Below are positions 11,372-24,194 of a DNA stretch of 64,000 bases, piece after piece. The notes beneath the pieces were generated by a model that saw only the letters and a program-made list of their open reading frames with translations, had not been told where the DNA came from and made no database searches. This stretch comes from Chlorocebus sabaeus (lineage: Eukaryota > Chordata > Mammalia > Primates > Cercopithecidae), in contig NC_132925.1 in NCBI RefSeq assembly GCF_047675955.1, positions 18,872,688 to 18,936,687 on the forward strand, given 5' to 3'. The position numbers were made by a program, and so were the translations under genes. Numbering within the stretch: position 1 is the first letter of the stretch; the number at the start of each line of letters is the position of its first letter.

Positions 11372-12776
11372 CATTGATGCTTCATTTTAAATAAGAATAC
11401 ATTAGAATGACCTTTCATATTTTAGCCCTCTATTGCAAATAAAAGTGCTTGAGAACATGGCAATAGAAGTTTTGAAAATGTCACCATTATTTTTAAGGCT
11501 CTGTTGAAGAACTTACTAGTGATCTAAGGACTTCAATTTCAGAATAAGAAATTTGAAGAAGTGAGGCAAGATTTCCAAAACACTAAAAATGATTATCCTA
11601 ACAATATACCTTCTCTAAATTACATGCCGATGAATCATACAAACTATTATTCCTACTTTGATCCTTTCATCGCCCCAGAAAGTTAGGGTGATTTACTAGA
11701 TGAGACATTTCCTCATGGTTATGAGACAGAGGTTCTTGACATATCAGAGGAGCATAATCATTGATGAGCACGATGTTTAGTCATAATGTCCTCTAACATA
11801 AAGAAAGATAATGGGCCTTTTTTTGCAAGATGTGAACTTGGATGTTGGGCTTGGTTGAATCACCCACATAATTGAATGAGGTTTGGGGACTTTGTATATG
11901 AGGTTTTTTTCCCTCTATTCATAGAAATATCAGTTTGTTATACCCTGTCTGTGGAACGATGTACGGCAGGGGTTACAACACACACATGTCAGAGTCATGG
12001 GACTGGCACTAGCACCTCTGAGCTAAAAAATTCTTATATCTCACTTGAGAATAAGACGTAGAGGGAGTCAGTAGAAGGACAGCCCAACGAGTGTGCACAT
12101 GGGGGAATTCATGCTCAGTAGGTAGTCAGGGAAATATGGGCAAATTAATATTTAGTACACTTCATGGTCCCTGAGGTAACGTTACACAGAGCTAATATGT
12201 AATGTCAGTTTTGTGCTGTGAAGAATTCACCATGGCTTATAAAATGGCCTACATTTCAAATGCCAAATTTTATCTAAAGTAATTCTTTAGAAAAATCATT
12301 TCAGCAAATTAGGAAAAGGATGAAGTAAGCAACCACAAAAGATAAACACTTTAAAATGTGATGAGTGGCACTTTATAAGAGCACAGAAAAATTCCTAGAT
12401 AACATAGCATGACAAAATTAACCACAGAATAGAATATCGGGAGTTTCCAGACACCACTTTTATCTTGGGCTTCTGATTAAGTATATGTACTAAGATTTTA
12501 AGAAATTAAACTAAAACTGGTTTTTGATCATTGTTCTTTCTGACTTTAAGAAGATAAAAAGCAGCGGTTCTCCAATATGAATTTTGACATTAAATTTTCT
12601 TCATCTAGTTACCCTAATTTTAGTTTTTCGGGATGCATTATTAAATGTGTTTTGAAATGCAATGTAAAGAAAATACAAAAGGACCGAATGAGCTATGATC
12701 TCACTCTGGGGGAGGGAAGGATTTGAAGGGAATATAAATCCCAGAGGTTCTTTCCCAGGAGTCATCATGGAAAAAT

Positions 12777-12807
<31 letters not shown>

Positions 12808-13304
12808 TGAGGCTGGTTTCACTGCACTTTCAGCAAGTCCGTCATTCTCTGTTTCCTTGAGTATGTGTTCATTATTTCACTTTTCTTTATGAGAGACCTA
12901 AAAGGAACAAAGTTAATGGAATTTCCAATAAGATCTGCAAATGGTTAACAAAACAAAATTTAAAAAATACACATTAAATTTGTTCTGTTTATGAAAAGAA
13001 TCTTTTCTTAACAGGAAAGAAAACTATAATGCATAGTTTAGCAGAAGGAAAATTCCATAGGAACAAAATTATTAGCGTTTTTTAACCTTGGAATGAGAGT
13101 TTGTTATAACTTTTCAAAGTATGAAGCTGAAGTTTTCTATTTCCCAGTAAAATTTTTTTTTGTGACACAAAAATATTATTGGGCATTATACAAAGATTTA
13201 TTGTCTTATTTCTCTAGCCTCGGGTACTCTGTCTTCTCATAACAGCACCTTCATTTTCCTTAAGATATAATCTTTCACAGTTTATGTGGTATTGCTGGGG
13301 CGAA
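11372..13304. other. Unique AT-rich sequence
   Basis: Nearly 2 kb without a gene or recognised interspersed repeat, apart from the CA microsatellite at 12781-12808. Confidence 0.5.
12781..12808. repeat. (CA)14 microsatellite
   Basis: Uninterrupted CA dinucleotide array of 28 bases, preceded by an A-rich stretch. Confidence 0.98.
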
Positions 13305-13610
13305 CTCTCCTTCCTCCTTGGCTGTGTGAGCCTGACCAATCAACACATCCTATCCACTGGTCACAGTGATTGGTTCAGGGATTATCATGTGACCTAATTT
13401 AGGCCAATGAGAATTCTTTCTGAAACTTAGTTATACATGAAGGTAATAAGTATCTTTTTCACTGCGATGTTTAGCTGTAGGATGATGAAGGAGGCCTGCA
13501 GGTACTGGGAACCACCACACAGGCAGAACCAGGCTGAAAATAGAGACAGAAAAGAAGGAAGTACTGTTGAGGAGAAGAAAAAAGACTGAGTGCTAAGGGC
13601 CATATTTAAT
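13305..13610 (+). mobile_element. Unassigned old repeat, related to 2880-3345
   Basis: Blocks tctccttcctccttggc, gtgattggttcagggattat, catgtgacctaatttaggcc, aatgagaattc and ggatgatgaaggaggcctgc follow the order of an LTR-like mammalian repeat that also appears to be present at 2880-3345. Only a partial copy remains, and the family is not fixed. Confidence 0.35.
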
Positions 13611-13804
13611 TTCTTTCACAGAACAGCTTTTTTTTTTAAGGATGAGATTGATTTTTTTTACAAAATAATTGGCAGAGAGCAAATATGGGCTACATGTAAT
13701 GTCAATATTGACTATAAAGCAGTAAGTAGTCAATTAATACTGAAGTTTTAAACTTTTTTGCCTTAACCTATGTGAATTTTTACAATTTAATTAACTAAAA
13801 CATT

Positions 13805-13977
13805 TTAATACTTATTATGGACTAGTCACCATTTTAAACACTTTAGGAAAAGTAGCTCACTTAATCCTCACAATAATCCCTTGGTATAGAAATTACTGAC
13901 ATCTTTATTTTACCATGGAGAAAGATGAGGCACAGAGAGGTTATGTAACTTGCCCAAGATCTGGTCAAGAACTGGTT
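13805..13977 (-). mobile_element. MIR SINE, antisense
   Basis: Reverse-oriented MIR blocks: cacttaatcctcacaataat, then attttaccatggag, gatgaggcacagagaggtta and tgtaacttgcccaag. It is cut off at its right end by the LTR-like segment that follows. Confidence 0.87.
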
Positions 13978-13979
13978 AA

Positions 13980-14285
13980 TTGATAAGAACAGAAATGTAT
14001 TTCTCACAGTTTTAGAAGCTGGGAAGTCCAAGATCAAGGTGCTGGCATTTGATGAGAGCCTTCTTGCTGTGTCTTCACATGAAGAAAGGCAGAAGGCTAA
14101 TAGAAGGATGAACTCCCCAAGTCAGACCGTTTTATAAGGGAACCTAATCCCATTCACAAGGAAGGAGCCCTCGTGGCCTAATCTTAAAGCACCTGTTTAA
14201 GGTTTAGGCTCCACCTTCTAATATTGTCACTTTGGCAACACCTGAATTTTGGAGGAAATACATTTAAACCATAGCATCTACCTCT
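13980..14285 (-). mobile_element. Eroded MaLR-like LTR fragment, antisense
   Basis: The blocks aacagaaatgtatttctcac, gaagtccaagatcaaggtgc, ttataagggaacctaatccc, and ttctaatattgtcactttgg followed by an acacctgaattttgg block resemble the antisense of an MLT1/MST-type LTR. Both LTR ends are unclear. Confidence 0.55.
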
Positions 14286-14867
14286 GGAGGTTATTCTGAG
14301 GATTTCAAATGGCAGTACTTAAATGGCATGTAGCAAAGTATACTAATTTAACTATTACTACGGATAAATCTCATCCTTTTTTGTTATATCTTATGCATGA
14401 TATTTTTCTTTTTTTCGATTTATATTCCCCTTCTCAATACATGACTATTGTGCTGTCATTAAACTAGTGCTTTTATTTTCTCAAAAGTCCATTTTTTTAA
14501 GTTCAGCCTTAATAATCTCTTATCCTAATTTGTTCTACCATTTGTAACAGGTCTTTTCTTTTGGAAAAATAAATAAAAGGGTGTGGGATACAGAAAAAAA
14601 TCAAGTCCCTGACCCACCTTTTTGCATCTGTCCTTAGAGAACTAACCTTTAGGCACCCAGTGATTTCCTGTTCCCACAGAAGTTGAGAGATATTGGTGTC
14701 ATGTTTGTTCAGCACTTTAAACCGTTTTCTTTGGGGAAGGACTGGACTACCAACTATTTGTTAGTGAGTTGCCTCTGATCTCATAATTACAAACAGGAAG
14801 CCAGTGTACATGTTAGCTCAGTTTTCAAAGGCAAAGGGAAAGAATCAATCACATTAAATATAATTTT
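14286..14867. other. Unique sequence
   Basis: No gene or repeat recognised in about 580 AT-rich bases before the L1P insertion. Confidence 0.5.
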
Positions 14868-14878
14868 AAAATTCTGCT

Positions 14879-16159
14879 AAAAACAAGCAATGAGGAAAGG
14901 ATTTTCTATTTAATAAATGGTTCTGGGAGAACTGGCTAGCCATTTGCAGAAAATTGAAACTGGACCCCTTCCTTACACCTTATACAAATATTAACTCAAG
15001 ATGGATTAAAGACTTACATGTAAAAGCCAAAACTATAAAAACCCTAGAAGAAAGTCTAGGCAATACTATTAAGGACATAGGCACGGGCAAAGATATCATG
15101 ATGACATTGCCAAAAGCAATTGCAACCAAAGCAAAAATTGACAAATGGGTTCTAAATAAACTAAAGAACTTCTCTGCACAGCAGAAGAAACTATCATCGG
15201 AGAGAACAGGCAACCTACAGAGTGGGAGAAGATTTTTGCAATCTGTCCATCTGACAAAGGTCTAATATCCAGAATCTATAAGGAACTTAAACAAATTTAC
15301 AAGAAAAAAAAAAAAACCTGTTAGAAAGTGGGCAAAGGACATGAAACAGGCACTTCTCAAAAGAAGACATTCATGTTCCTGACAAACATATGAAAAAAAG
15401 TTCAACATCACTATCATTAGAGAAATGCAAATTAAAACCACAATGAGATACCATCTCACACCAGTCAGAATGGTGATTATTAAAAAGTCAAGAAACCACA
15501 GATGCTGGTGAGGCTGTGGAGAAATAGGAACACTTTTACATGGTTGGTGGGAGTGTAAATTAGTTCAATCATTGTGGAAGATGGTGTGGTGATTCCTCAA
15601 AGATCTAAAACCAGAAATACCATTTGACCCAACAATCCAATTGCTGGGTATATACCTAAAGGAATAGAAATCATTCTATTACAAAGATACATGCACACGT
15701 ATGTTCACTGCAGGACTATTCACAATAGCAAAGATGTGGAATCAACTCAAATGCCTATCAATGATAGACTGGATAAAGAAAATGTGGTACATATACACCA
15801 TAGAATACTATGCAGCCATAAAAGGGAATGAGATCATGTTCTTTGCAGGGACATGGATGGAGCTGGAATCCATTATCCTTAGCAAACTAATGCAGGAGCA
15901 GAAAACCAAACACCATTTAATCTCATTTATAAGTGGGAGCTGAACAACAAGATCACGTAGACACAGGGAGGGGAACAACACACACTGGGGCCCGTTGGGA
16001 GGGTGGAATTGGGGGAAGGAGTGCATTAGGAAAAATAGCTAATGCATGTTGGGCTTAATACCTAAGTGATGGGTTCATAGGTGCAGCAGACCATCATGGC
16101 ACATGTTTATCTATGTAGCAAACCTGCACATCCTGCACATGTACTCCAGGACTTAAAAA
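14879..16159 (+). mobile_element. 5'-truncated L1P LINE, sense
   Basis: About 1.28 kb of L1 covering the last part of ORF2 and the 3' UTR, ending cacatgtactccaggactta plus an A tail. An 11-bp TSD, aaaattctgct, flanks it at 14868-14878 and 16160-16170. The 3' end with cctgcacatcctgcacatgt fits an older primate L1 (older L1PA or L1PB). Confidence 0.93.
14954..15943 (+). pseudogene. Broken L1 ORF2 C-terminal remnant
   Basis: Fragments of the L1 ORF2 protein C-terminal region (after the reverse transcriptase domain) can be read in more than one frame: one open stretch of about 100 codons from 14954 and one of about 80 codons from 15701, the latter with the WIKKMWYIYTIEYYAAIKGNE motif region. Stops and frameshifts separate them, and the endonuclease and reverse transcriptase domains are absent because of 5' truncation. 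It cannot encode a working protein. Confidence 0.85.
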
Positions 16160-16170
16160 AAAATTCTGCT

Positions 16171-16482
16171 GCTCTGAATGACCAATATGAGGTATTTAAA
16201 AATATATAATAATACAACACTGTTGAAAAATCTGTGCAGAGGCAAAGCATTGTACATTGTGGTTGTTTAGTTCCTGTGCATTGTGGGCCATAGGCAGCCA
16301 CAACTAAGTGCTTTAGAATATTTCCCTAAACTTAGTCCAGGGATGGACACTTCACACTCACAGACAAAAAACAAAATGGGCTTTTTCCCTTCCCCACCTC
16401 TGAGAAAAAGGTCTGATCTACTCCGGAAGGAAGGTTTATGGGAATTATAAGTAGACAACTGAGTACTGAACTATACCCACTG
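16171..16482. other. Unique sequence
   Basis: About 310 bases between the L1P and the MLT1A, with no gene or repeat seen. Confidence 0.5.
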
Positions 16483-16853
16483 TTTTAGTTAGCCTGGGCT
16501 GCCATAACAAAATACCATAGACTAGTGTCTTAAACAAGAACAATTTCTCACAGTTCTGGAGGCTGGATGTCTGAGATCAGGGTGCCCAAGTGGTTGGGTT
16601 CTGGTGAGGACCACTTCCTAGCATGCAGATGGTTGCCTTCTTTCTGTGTCCTCACATGGCAGAGATAGAGTGAGCTCTGGTCCCTCTCTCTTCTTATAAG
16701 GACAATAATCTCATCATGTGGGCCTCACCTTCAAGACCTCATCTAAACCTAATTACCTTCTAAAGGCCTCACCTCCAAATATTATCACACTGGGGGATAG
16801 GGGTTCAACATGAGTTTTGGTGGGGGGACACAGATACTCAGTTCATAGGACTC
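16483..16853 (-). mobile_element. MLT1A-type MaLR LTR, antisense
   Basis: A well-preserved reverse MLT1 LTR: gggctgccataacaaaatac, ctcacagttctggaggctgg, tgtgtcctcacatggcag, tcttcttataaggacaat, and ggcctcacctccaaatatta, ending near gatactcagttcatagga. It is a solo LTR, with no internal region on either side. Confidence 0.88.
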
Positions 16854-18744
16854 ACCTTTCTCCTCTTACGATTTTCTCAGAGCAGGAGTGAACATTTATT
16901 TAAAAGCTTTAGAGCAGGAATGAAAGGAAGTAAAGGAAGAGGGCCAAGCAGGTGAATTGAGAGTCAAGTGCGTGGTTTGACTTGGGGTTTTATATGTTGG
17001 CATGCTTCTGGGGTCTTACATCCCTTCTCCCTGATTCTTCCTGTGACTGTCTATAGAAATCAGCCATGGAGATCAATTTGAATATAATTACCATATTCTA
17101 CCATAATTGCATATGAACTTAAAAGTTTACTTCGTCTGAACTTTAAATCAAAGTCATTATTAAAAGTACTCAGTTCTAACATTTAGTGACCTAATTAGAT
17201 CTTGGAGTTGGACTGAAGAAAATCGACCTAATATTTTTGTCCTTAAACGTTAAATCTAGTATCTTGTATTTTCTCATGTAGTGAAGAAATATTAAAAGAA
17301 AATACTTTCACTTGGGTGTTTCATCTCATTGCTAACGAGAAATATTATGAAATAAACATCACTCTTTCCTCTGAGAAATTCTCTAGCCATTACTGGAGGC
17401 AGGATGTGGTGTTAGATGGACAAACATGACCTCATGATCCCTCTGCTAATGTGAATCTTTGTGAAAAATTAAGCATATTTTTTAAACAATCGGTTTAAGG
17501 TTTAAGTGCATTGAGGTAGATAAAATGGGATCACCACCCTGCCTCAACTTGGCACCAAGCTGTCTTTGAAACCATGACTCATCCTTCCTCTTAGAAAGTG
17601 AAAATGCTCTTAAACAACTCATTGCTTAGTGGCTCAGAAATAATTTTGAAAAACTGATAACAGTGCCATCAATTATTTTGTGAAGACAACAAACTCCTTT
17701 GATTTTTCCAAATGTGAGGAGTCTTTTCGAAGTCTTTGTGGTTTTTTTCAACCCATATAGCTGGCATAGGGTTTTGTTTTGTTTTTTTTTTTTGGTTGGG
17801 GTGTTGTCTTGGATGTGAGGTTTTAATTGTCATGGACAAGACTCTTGGGTCTCCAGATGCCTTAAAATGGAATCATTAGTGAATTAAAATAATGTAGCTC
17901 TCCAGAGTGTGATTTGCTTCAGCTTGTTAGGTTGTTCAGCTCTTTCAGAAATAAGATGAAGCAGGAGCTTAAGATGAAAACTTTCAATCTGCCGTAATGT
18001 GTTTACAGACCTATTGTTTCAATAGAAGGAAAACAGAGGTCAGAGACAGTTGTTTAACTTACTCAAACAAAAATTAAATATACACATACATAGACACACA
18101 AACACATACAAATATACACATCCTATTTTGTTAAGGACAATGAGGATTTTCAAAGTGACAATTATTTTGTGTGGGTCAATAAATTTATTTATTTTACCTA
18201 TCTCATCTCTCTTTTTTGGCAATTGACAGATTACTTCATGGAACCGTGATATAATTTGGATAGTAACAGATTTTATAGATTAATGAAGTAAGTCTGTGGT
18301 AAGATGTGAATTACTTTTTATAAAAACAAGTGATCCATGTACCACCAGAAAAACAGATTAGCAGAAGATATCTAGTAGTATATATTATACTCACCAATGT
18401 GGTAGCCTAAACAAACTCAACCCATCCAGAGTGATGCAGTGTAACAGCAAGTCAGTATATCAGGGCTGTGGTGAGGCTGGGGAGAAATGATGTGTGGAGA
18501 TTCAAGAAGCAAGGTAAATTCTATCATCGTCAAAAATTTATCAGTAGGAGCTCAGGGAAAGGAACTATATCCTGTGAAGTACATTTCCAGGTGTAAGACA
18601 TGGTCCTACATCCCAGATGGGCTAGACTACTAAGAAGGTAACCAAAGCAAGAACTTAAACACAGAGAGTAGAACAGGGATTCAGTTACCAAACAGGTGGC
18701 GACTGGGTTTCACCAACAGGTCAGAAGCTCCATTCCACCAGTCA
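16854..18744. other. Unique AT-rich sequence
   Basis: About 1.9 kb without recognised repeats or genes. T/G-rich simple sequence is present at 17765-17800 and a CA-rich, imperfect stretch at 18082-18118. Confidence 0.5.
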
Positions 18745-19110
18745 GTCAGTCAGCAAACATTTATTGACTATGTGTATGCCACCAATATATTAGGTTCTGG
18801 GGCATAAAATAAAATAAGATATAGCTGCTATCCTTTAATTGCTCACAGTTAGAGACTGAGATACAAGTTCAAGACCTGTCTAGGAGCAAGAGTCACAGGA
18901 TGATGAATGCTATAATAGAGAATCAACGTGATTTACATCTTTTCTGCCAAATGTCAGAATTGGTCTTAGAGATGGGGGATAAGGGATGGATTTTGCAAAT
19001 GGGGATCCAGTAATTCCATTTATGGGGAAAGGAAGGTTGTAGAGGTCAGGAGGAGTAAGGACCTGCCTCTTCTGGAACAGCATAGGCAAGAACATAGAGA
19101 TGGCATTTTC
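18745..19110 (-). mobile_element. L2 LINE 3' end, antisense
   Basis: It begins with aacatttattgactatgtg, the reverse of the L2 tail, and continues with ttaggttctggggcataaa, ttgctcacagttagagactg and tcttctggaacagcataggc, in the order of the L2 3' region. A short (cagt)n run precedes it. Confidence 0.8.
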
Positions 19111-19624
19111 AGGTCTTGGCAGATATTTCCTTGCTCTGAAACCTCTTATAGCTTGAAGAGAGCAGGTGAAGGGCTATGAATAGTTGTAGTTCTCTTTTGC
19201 TCTCAGCAAACAGATACTTCACACATTTTAGTTAATCTGAAGATCAAAGAATGTCATGGGAGAAAATATGTCAAAAGCAAAACAATCCTTTTGAAATTGT
19301 GGGAAGCCATCCGAGGAAAGACAAACATATTTTTCCTCTATTAGATCATTTCTCTAGAAAGGAAAATCTTGATGATTTGCTTACCTTCTAAGTGATTTTT
19401 TAATAATTAGTACCCATATGTGATTTCTGTCTCTATTTCATTATGATACTTTCTTGACACCGATTGTTTACATGAATTCTAAGGATGCTACCAAAACAAA
19501 TTTGTCATTTTACATGCTATGGGATACGGTTATAAAACAACATAACCAATATTAGCAGATTTCCTTATTCCAGTCTTCTAGATTTTGAATTTAGGTCATT
19601 GTTAAGGAGTCTATTAGGAAGTAT
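19111..19624. other. Unique sequence
   Basis: About 510 bases with no gene or recognised repeat. Confidence 0.5.
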
Positions 19625-19795
19625 GCAGTCAACTTTGACCTAAGAATCAGGAAATTGGGTTTCAATCCTGTTTTCGCCTTTCTTGCTGTGTGACCTTGGC
19701 CAAATCTCTTAATGGGAATTGGTTTCCTCATCTCCAAAATGCTTAGTTCATGCAGATGTTATGAATTTTAAATGAAATTATGAGGACATAAATAC
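19625..19795 (+). mobile_element. MIR SINE, sense
   Basis: MIR blocks: gggtttcaatcctgttttcg, ttgctgtgtgaccttggcca, and ttggtttcctcatctccaaa followed by atgcttagttcatgcag, then gttatgaattttaaatgaa. Confidence 0.8.
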
Positions 19796-20474
19796 CAATA
19801 CTTCAGGTTGGAATCTGCAACCTCTCCAAATGCCATCCTACTTTTCCCTCAGCCTCGTTCCCACATGATTCCTCTACATATCCTCCCTCTCAGCAAAACA
19901 AAATAACATTTGATTGACCCTGGGTACTCTTGTTCAGAACTTTTCCCTTCTATTTTCATTCAGGAACACTTTTGTTATTTCCCACTACCTAGAAAATAAT
20001 GAATGAGGATACAAAGCGACTTTTCTAATTTGTTTTCTTGATGATTCTGGTCCAAGTAGAGGAGCTGGTTACCTTTTTTTCTGAAGCATTTGACTTTGGC
20101 TTTAGCCAACATTTAACAGTATGTTTCTCTCTCTTTTTTCCTTAGTTTTGGTAGATCAGAAAGAGATGGTTTTAATAGGGTACTTTACAGTTAGTAACTT
20201 ACTTGAAGAGATTCTATGTTAAAATTAGTGCTTCTGTCAGAAATAGGTAAAATATTTAAAATGTCTAGAAGGATTTCAGTTTATTTCAAATTATTGAGGG
20301 ACTAATGGGCTATTCTCCATCAAAGTTCCTCAGGGACATACTGCTCTGATTATATGTATTGATTATTCTATTTTTCTGTATGCTTCTTAAGTAGTAATGA
20401 TTTTTTCCAGAATATGCCTCTCTTATGTTTAGTTGTTAATAAATATATGTTACTAACAAAGTAAAGTTGTTTAT
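19796..20474. other. Unique sequence
   Basis: About 680 AT-rich bases with no gene or recognised repeat. Confidence 0.5.
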
Positions 20475-20640
20475 TGAGAATCACAATTATGTACCAGATA
20501 TTTAAAATAATATCAATATGGCAAGCCCCATTATAGAATATTAATCAAAGTTCAGAAAGGCCAAGTAAATTATCCAAGTCCAACCATAAATATTATTTTC
20601 CTGTTGGGGTTCAAGCGCAAGTCTACCTTACTCTAAAATG
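20475..20640 (-). mobile_element. Probable MIR SINE, antisense
   Basis: The blocks agttcagaaaggccaagtaa, attatccaagtccaacc and ggggttcaagcgcaagtcta follow the reverse MIR order, but divergence is high and the ends are not defined. Confidence 0.55.
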
Positions 20641-21344
20641 CAAACTTTTTCTGTAATACCTTGAGGCAAACTTCAAATTATAACCTCAAGATGCTTGAAT
20701 TACCTGTTTTACATGAGGAGATATTTTTGTCTCCCGGGCTTGACACATACTTGGTACTTAAAAATTATAGAATAAATGAAGAAATGAGTCATACTTATAC
20801 TCAGAGAGAGCTGTGTGTATATTTTAGAAAGACACTAGAAGCTCTTGGGAGCATGTGGGCAGTTGCGGCTGCTCCTGAGCTGACACTAACTGCTCATGAC
20901 TCCTCTGTGGGAGAAGTAGGTGGTTTCCTAGAGGAAGAAGTTTGGATGATGAAGCCACAGAGATTTGCTGATACATTTGCTAGGCATGACTTCTGGTCAT
21001 TTAGAAAGCTATTTTGTGGCTTCATCAATAAGGTATTCCCCAGCTGCGTTACTCCTTCACATTGTCATCTCTTCCCCTGGAATTGAAGGCTTCCTGGTCC
21101 GAGGTAAGGAAAATTATTCCCTCACTGCCAACCCTGATCTCTGGCTGCAGTAATGAGCAGAGGAAGTAAGTAATACCTGGGAATCAATTTTTTTTTTTTT
21201 TTTTTTTTGTATGGCATGGGATATAACTAATCCTTTGATTCTGAAACGTCCTTGGTGTGTAAGAGTATCTGAGCATTCTCAGTAATAATGGGTACTACTG
21301 TTTGCAGAAATTAACAGATGGAAGCTGAAATCCTCATTGCCTGG
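20641..21344. other. Unique sequence with an accidental-looking open frame and T21 tract
   Basis: An uninterrupted plus-strand frame runs from 20661 to 21086 (141 codons), but it opens with TTG and its first ATG is at 20691. The translation has no recognised domain, signal or repeat. A 21-base T run lies at 21188-21208. Without an upstream promoter or splice evidence, I do not call a gene. Confidence 0.45.
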
Positions 21345-21760
21345 GAGTTATATTTTCTTTCATGAATAGTTTATTATTTTCTGATTATAAAATAATATAT
21401 AGGTGTTAGAGATTATAATGAAGATAAAAGTTGAAAGAAGAGAAAAATACCATTTACAATTTCACCACATTAAATAAGACCAGTATTGCTAACATTTTGG
21501 TAGATTTTTCTACTACCCCTGGCATTTTTTGGTAGTTGATATTATACTATAGATATGTGCTTTACTTCTTTTTTGTCTGTTCACTTAGTATTCTCTGAAC
21601 ACTTTTCTAAGTGATTAAAAATGTAAAAACTCTTCTAAATAATTTTTTACTTGACGTTATAGTTACCTTCAATGTTACTGTAAAGGCTCTTAAATATAAA
21701 TGCATGATTACATACAATATTCTTTTCTATAAATTAGCCATATCTGTCCAAGTCATATAC
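21345..21760 (-). mobile_element. Possible very old LINE 3' end, antisense
   Basis: A block such as atttacaatttcaccacatt followed by gctaacattttggtagattt, and later ttcacttagtattctctgaa, resembles the antisense 3' region of old L1-type repeats. It is weak and could be chance. Confidence 0.3.
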
Positions 21761-22239
21761 CTTGTTGTTCATAGAACTAAGACTAGGAACAGTTTGCTCT
21801 TATTAAACTAAAGGAATAAACAAAGTAGATTTTTTTGGTTTTGTTTTTTCACATTCTTGATGAAGGCTAATATTAAAAATAAAATTGGGATTTTGATTAA
21901 AATTAAAATTATATACTCTTAAAGAAGTGCTTCACTTAGTATATTCTGTCATTTTTTTCAAGGTTCCCACATGATCATTCTGTTTTTAACGAGCTGAATG
22001 CAAGGAAAGAACAATGCCAGTAGTATGCTCTACAGGGATTTATTTCGCCTGTTAAGGAATACATCACCTTTGTGTCTGTATAAGATGGAATATAAGCAGA
22101 TTTTTACTGACAAATGATATAATATTACGGCATCTGCTATAGGTTTGTAGAACTGGGTTATGTTGTGGTTTTAATTATAACAATTTGATCTATAGTTTGA
22201 GTATGAACACTGAGATCTCCCCTTCCAAACTTTTCTTGT
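21761..22239. other. Unique sequence
   Basis: About 480 AT-rich bases with no gene or repeat recognised. Confidence 0.5.
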
Positions 22240-22375
22240 CATTTTTTACAGATGAAGAAATAAGAATGTGGAAGCATAATCATTTGTCCGAGGTCACAGA
22301 GGGAGATGATTACACAGCTGGAATGTAAGCCTCAGTACTTTACTGAATCCTTGGCTTTGTCCATGGGCCCAGCTA
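22240..22375 (-). mobile_element. MIR SINE, antisense
   Basis: Reverse MIR blocks: ttttacagatgaagaaataa, tttgtccgaggtcacagagg and ttacacagctggaatgtaag. Confidence 0.75.
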
Positions 22376-23465
22376 CAGGCATAAAGCTTTTCTCTTCCCC
22401 AGCAGTGACTTCGAGTACCAGCTTTCAGATTTATTTGACATTGAATCTAAGCTTTGTGACCAGTATTTAGCAGGAGAAGAAGGGGAGGAATTACTTATCC
22501 CTTGGCATACATTAGCATGCAAATAAACCCTTTCTCTGCATTGTAGAAGGGCCTGAAATTATCACATATACAATGTATCTTTTATCAATGCCCTTGAATA
22601 CAAATATTACTTTGAAGAATCCAGATTTAGAGGCCTTCTCCAAACATTTGCATTGTTTCTTTTTCTTAGGATCAGAACTTCTACCTGTAGTCATTTTAAG
22701 AAAAAAGATCATGAATCAATTAATTTATTCATTATTTACACCCTTATATTCTCTCCTAAATGTTTTAATGTGTTGTACATTGTATACATGTACACAATAA
22801 ATCTTTATATTTAAATATAATGTTATAATCACAAAATGAGAATAATTATTACAACCATTCATTCAAATAGCTTGATTATATCATTGAGCTTTTCTTTTAG
22901 TTCTGGGTTTTTTGCTGTCTAGTTTAAATCAGAATAGCATCTCATTTAATTAACAGAAACCTGAGTTTATTTGATTAATGGAAACAAGATGATTTCAAGT
23001 GTGATACACTTTTTCTGTACTAACGTTTAAGATACGTTTATTACAACTGGCCACTTCATAATGGGCCATAACCATTGTTTAAAGACAATGGCTACTGTTG
23101 TTTGAAAGCTAAGGAAAGATCCAATGCTACCAGATGTATATTGGCTGAGAAATGATCAACTGAAACTACAGGCTGAAATGCTACATAAGGTAGGCAATAA
23201 AATTAGAGACTGTTTGCCAAACTCAAGCAGCAAAGAGGACCCAGCTTAGAAGTAATGTAAATTTTAAAGCTCTTTAGCAGTGGTAAGCTAATTTGAAATA
23301 TTAGAAGTTATTATTCGTTTTACGCTTCTCTCTCTAGCAGTATAGTTTTTCACCGGCTTGTAAGAGCTCTTTTATTAGTAATGATATCAACCCTTCTTCT
23401 CTAAATTAGTTGTTTGCTTATTTAAAATTTCTGAATTTTTCTCTAACATGACAGTGGTTCTGATG
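22376..23465. other. Unique AT-rich sequence
   Basis: About 1.1 kb without a gene. A small hairpin (ccattgt...acaatgg) lies near 23071-23090. Confidence 0.5.
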
Positions 23466-23682
23466 CAGTGGTTCTCAATCAGGGGTAGTTTTGTACTCCA
23501 AGGGACATTTTGGCAATGTCTGGAGTCATTTTTGGTTGTCAGAACTAAGAGGACTGTGTTCTGGGCATTTAGGGGTTAGAGGACAAGAGTGCTGCTAAAC
23601 ATCCTGTAATGGACAGGGTGTCACTCACAACAAAGAAGTATCCAACTCCAAATGTCAATAATGCTGCAGATGAAAAACCCTG
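23466..23682 (+). mobile_element. MER5A (hAT-Charlie), sense, nearly complete
   Basis: It starts cagtggttctcaatcagggg and contains gacattttggcaatgtctgg, tttttggttgtcagaactaa, gtgctgctaaacatcctgta and aaatgtcaataatgctgcag, ending aaaaaccctg. This is the best-preserved MER5A in the window. An 8-bp TSD was not evident. Confidence 0.93.
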
Positions 23683-24194
23683 GTCTAAGGCATCATCATC
23701 CTGGTGTATTTTGTTTTTCAAGTAGCTGGGAAGAATGTGAAGAATTCTCCAGAATTTTTCAAGATATTCTAAGTACCTATTTATTTTATAATCCTTGAAG
23801 AATTACTAAGTACCCACAAGCTGGTTGAGGAAAGCCAGTATCAAAATAAATATGAAATCATATTTATTTTTCTCTGATTAATCAAGGTCATCATGTTTTT
23901 AGATGCTCTGCAAAGAAAATTGGTCAAAATTTAAGACTAGTCCTTACATTAAATCATCCAAACTAGTAACACTCCTCTAAAAGGCTTCCCTCTTGGAACA
24001 TTCTTGACTTTCACATAATCAGTAGGCAACCTCCTTAGTCAAGGAGTCCTCTAACTGGCAAATATATTGTTTGGGAGAATGATCTTTTCTTCCTCCTTGC
24101 TGACTTTAGTTTCAGACAGCTAATTACAAGTCCTTGTTCCTCTATGACCTAGACCTGTGACTTAAGGCAAATTACAATACCTGTTTTTCATGCC
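23683..24194. other. Unique sequence
   Basis: About 510 bases with no gene or recognised repeat. Confidence 0.5.

Noticed and set aside
20661..21086. 141-codon plus-strand open frame outside clear repeats
   Set aside because: It opens with TTG, the first ATG is at 20691, and the translation has no recognised domain. With no promoter, splice or conservation evidence, chance is the simpler explanation.
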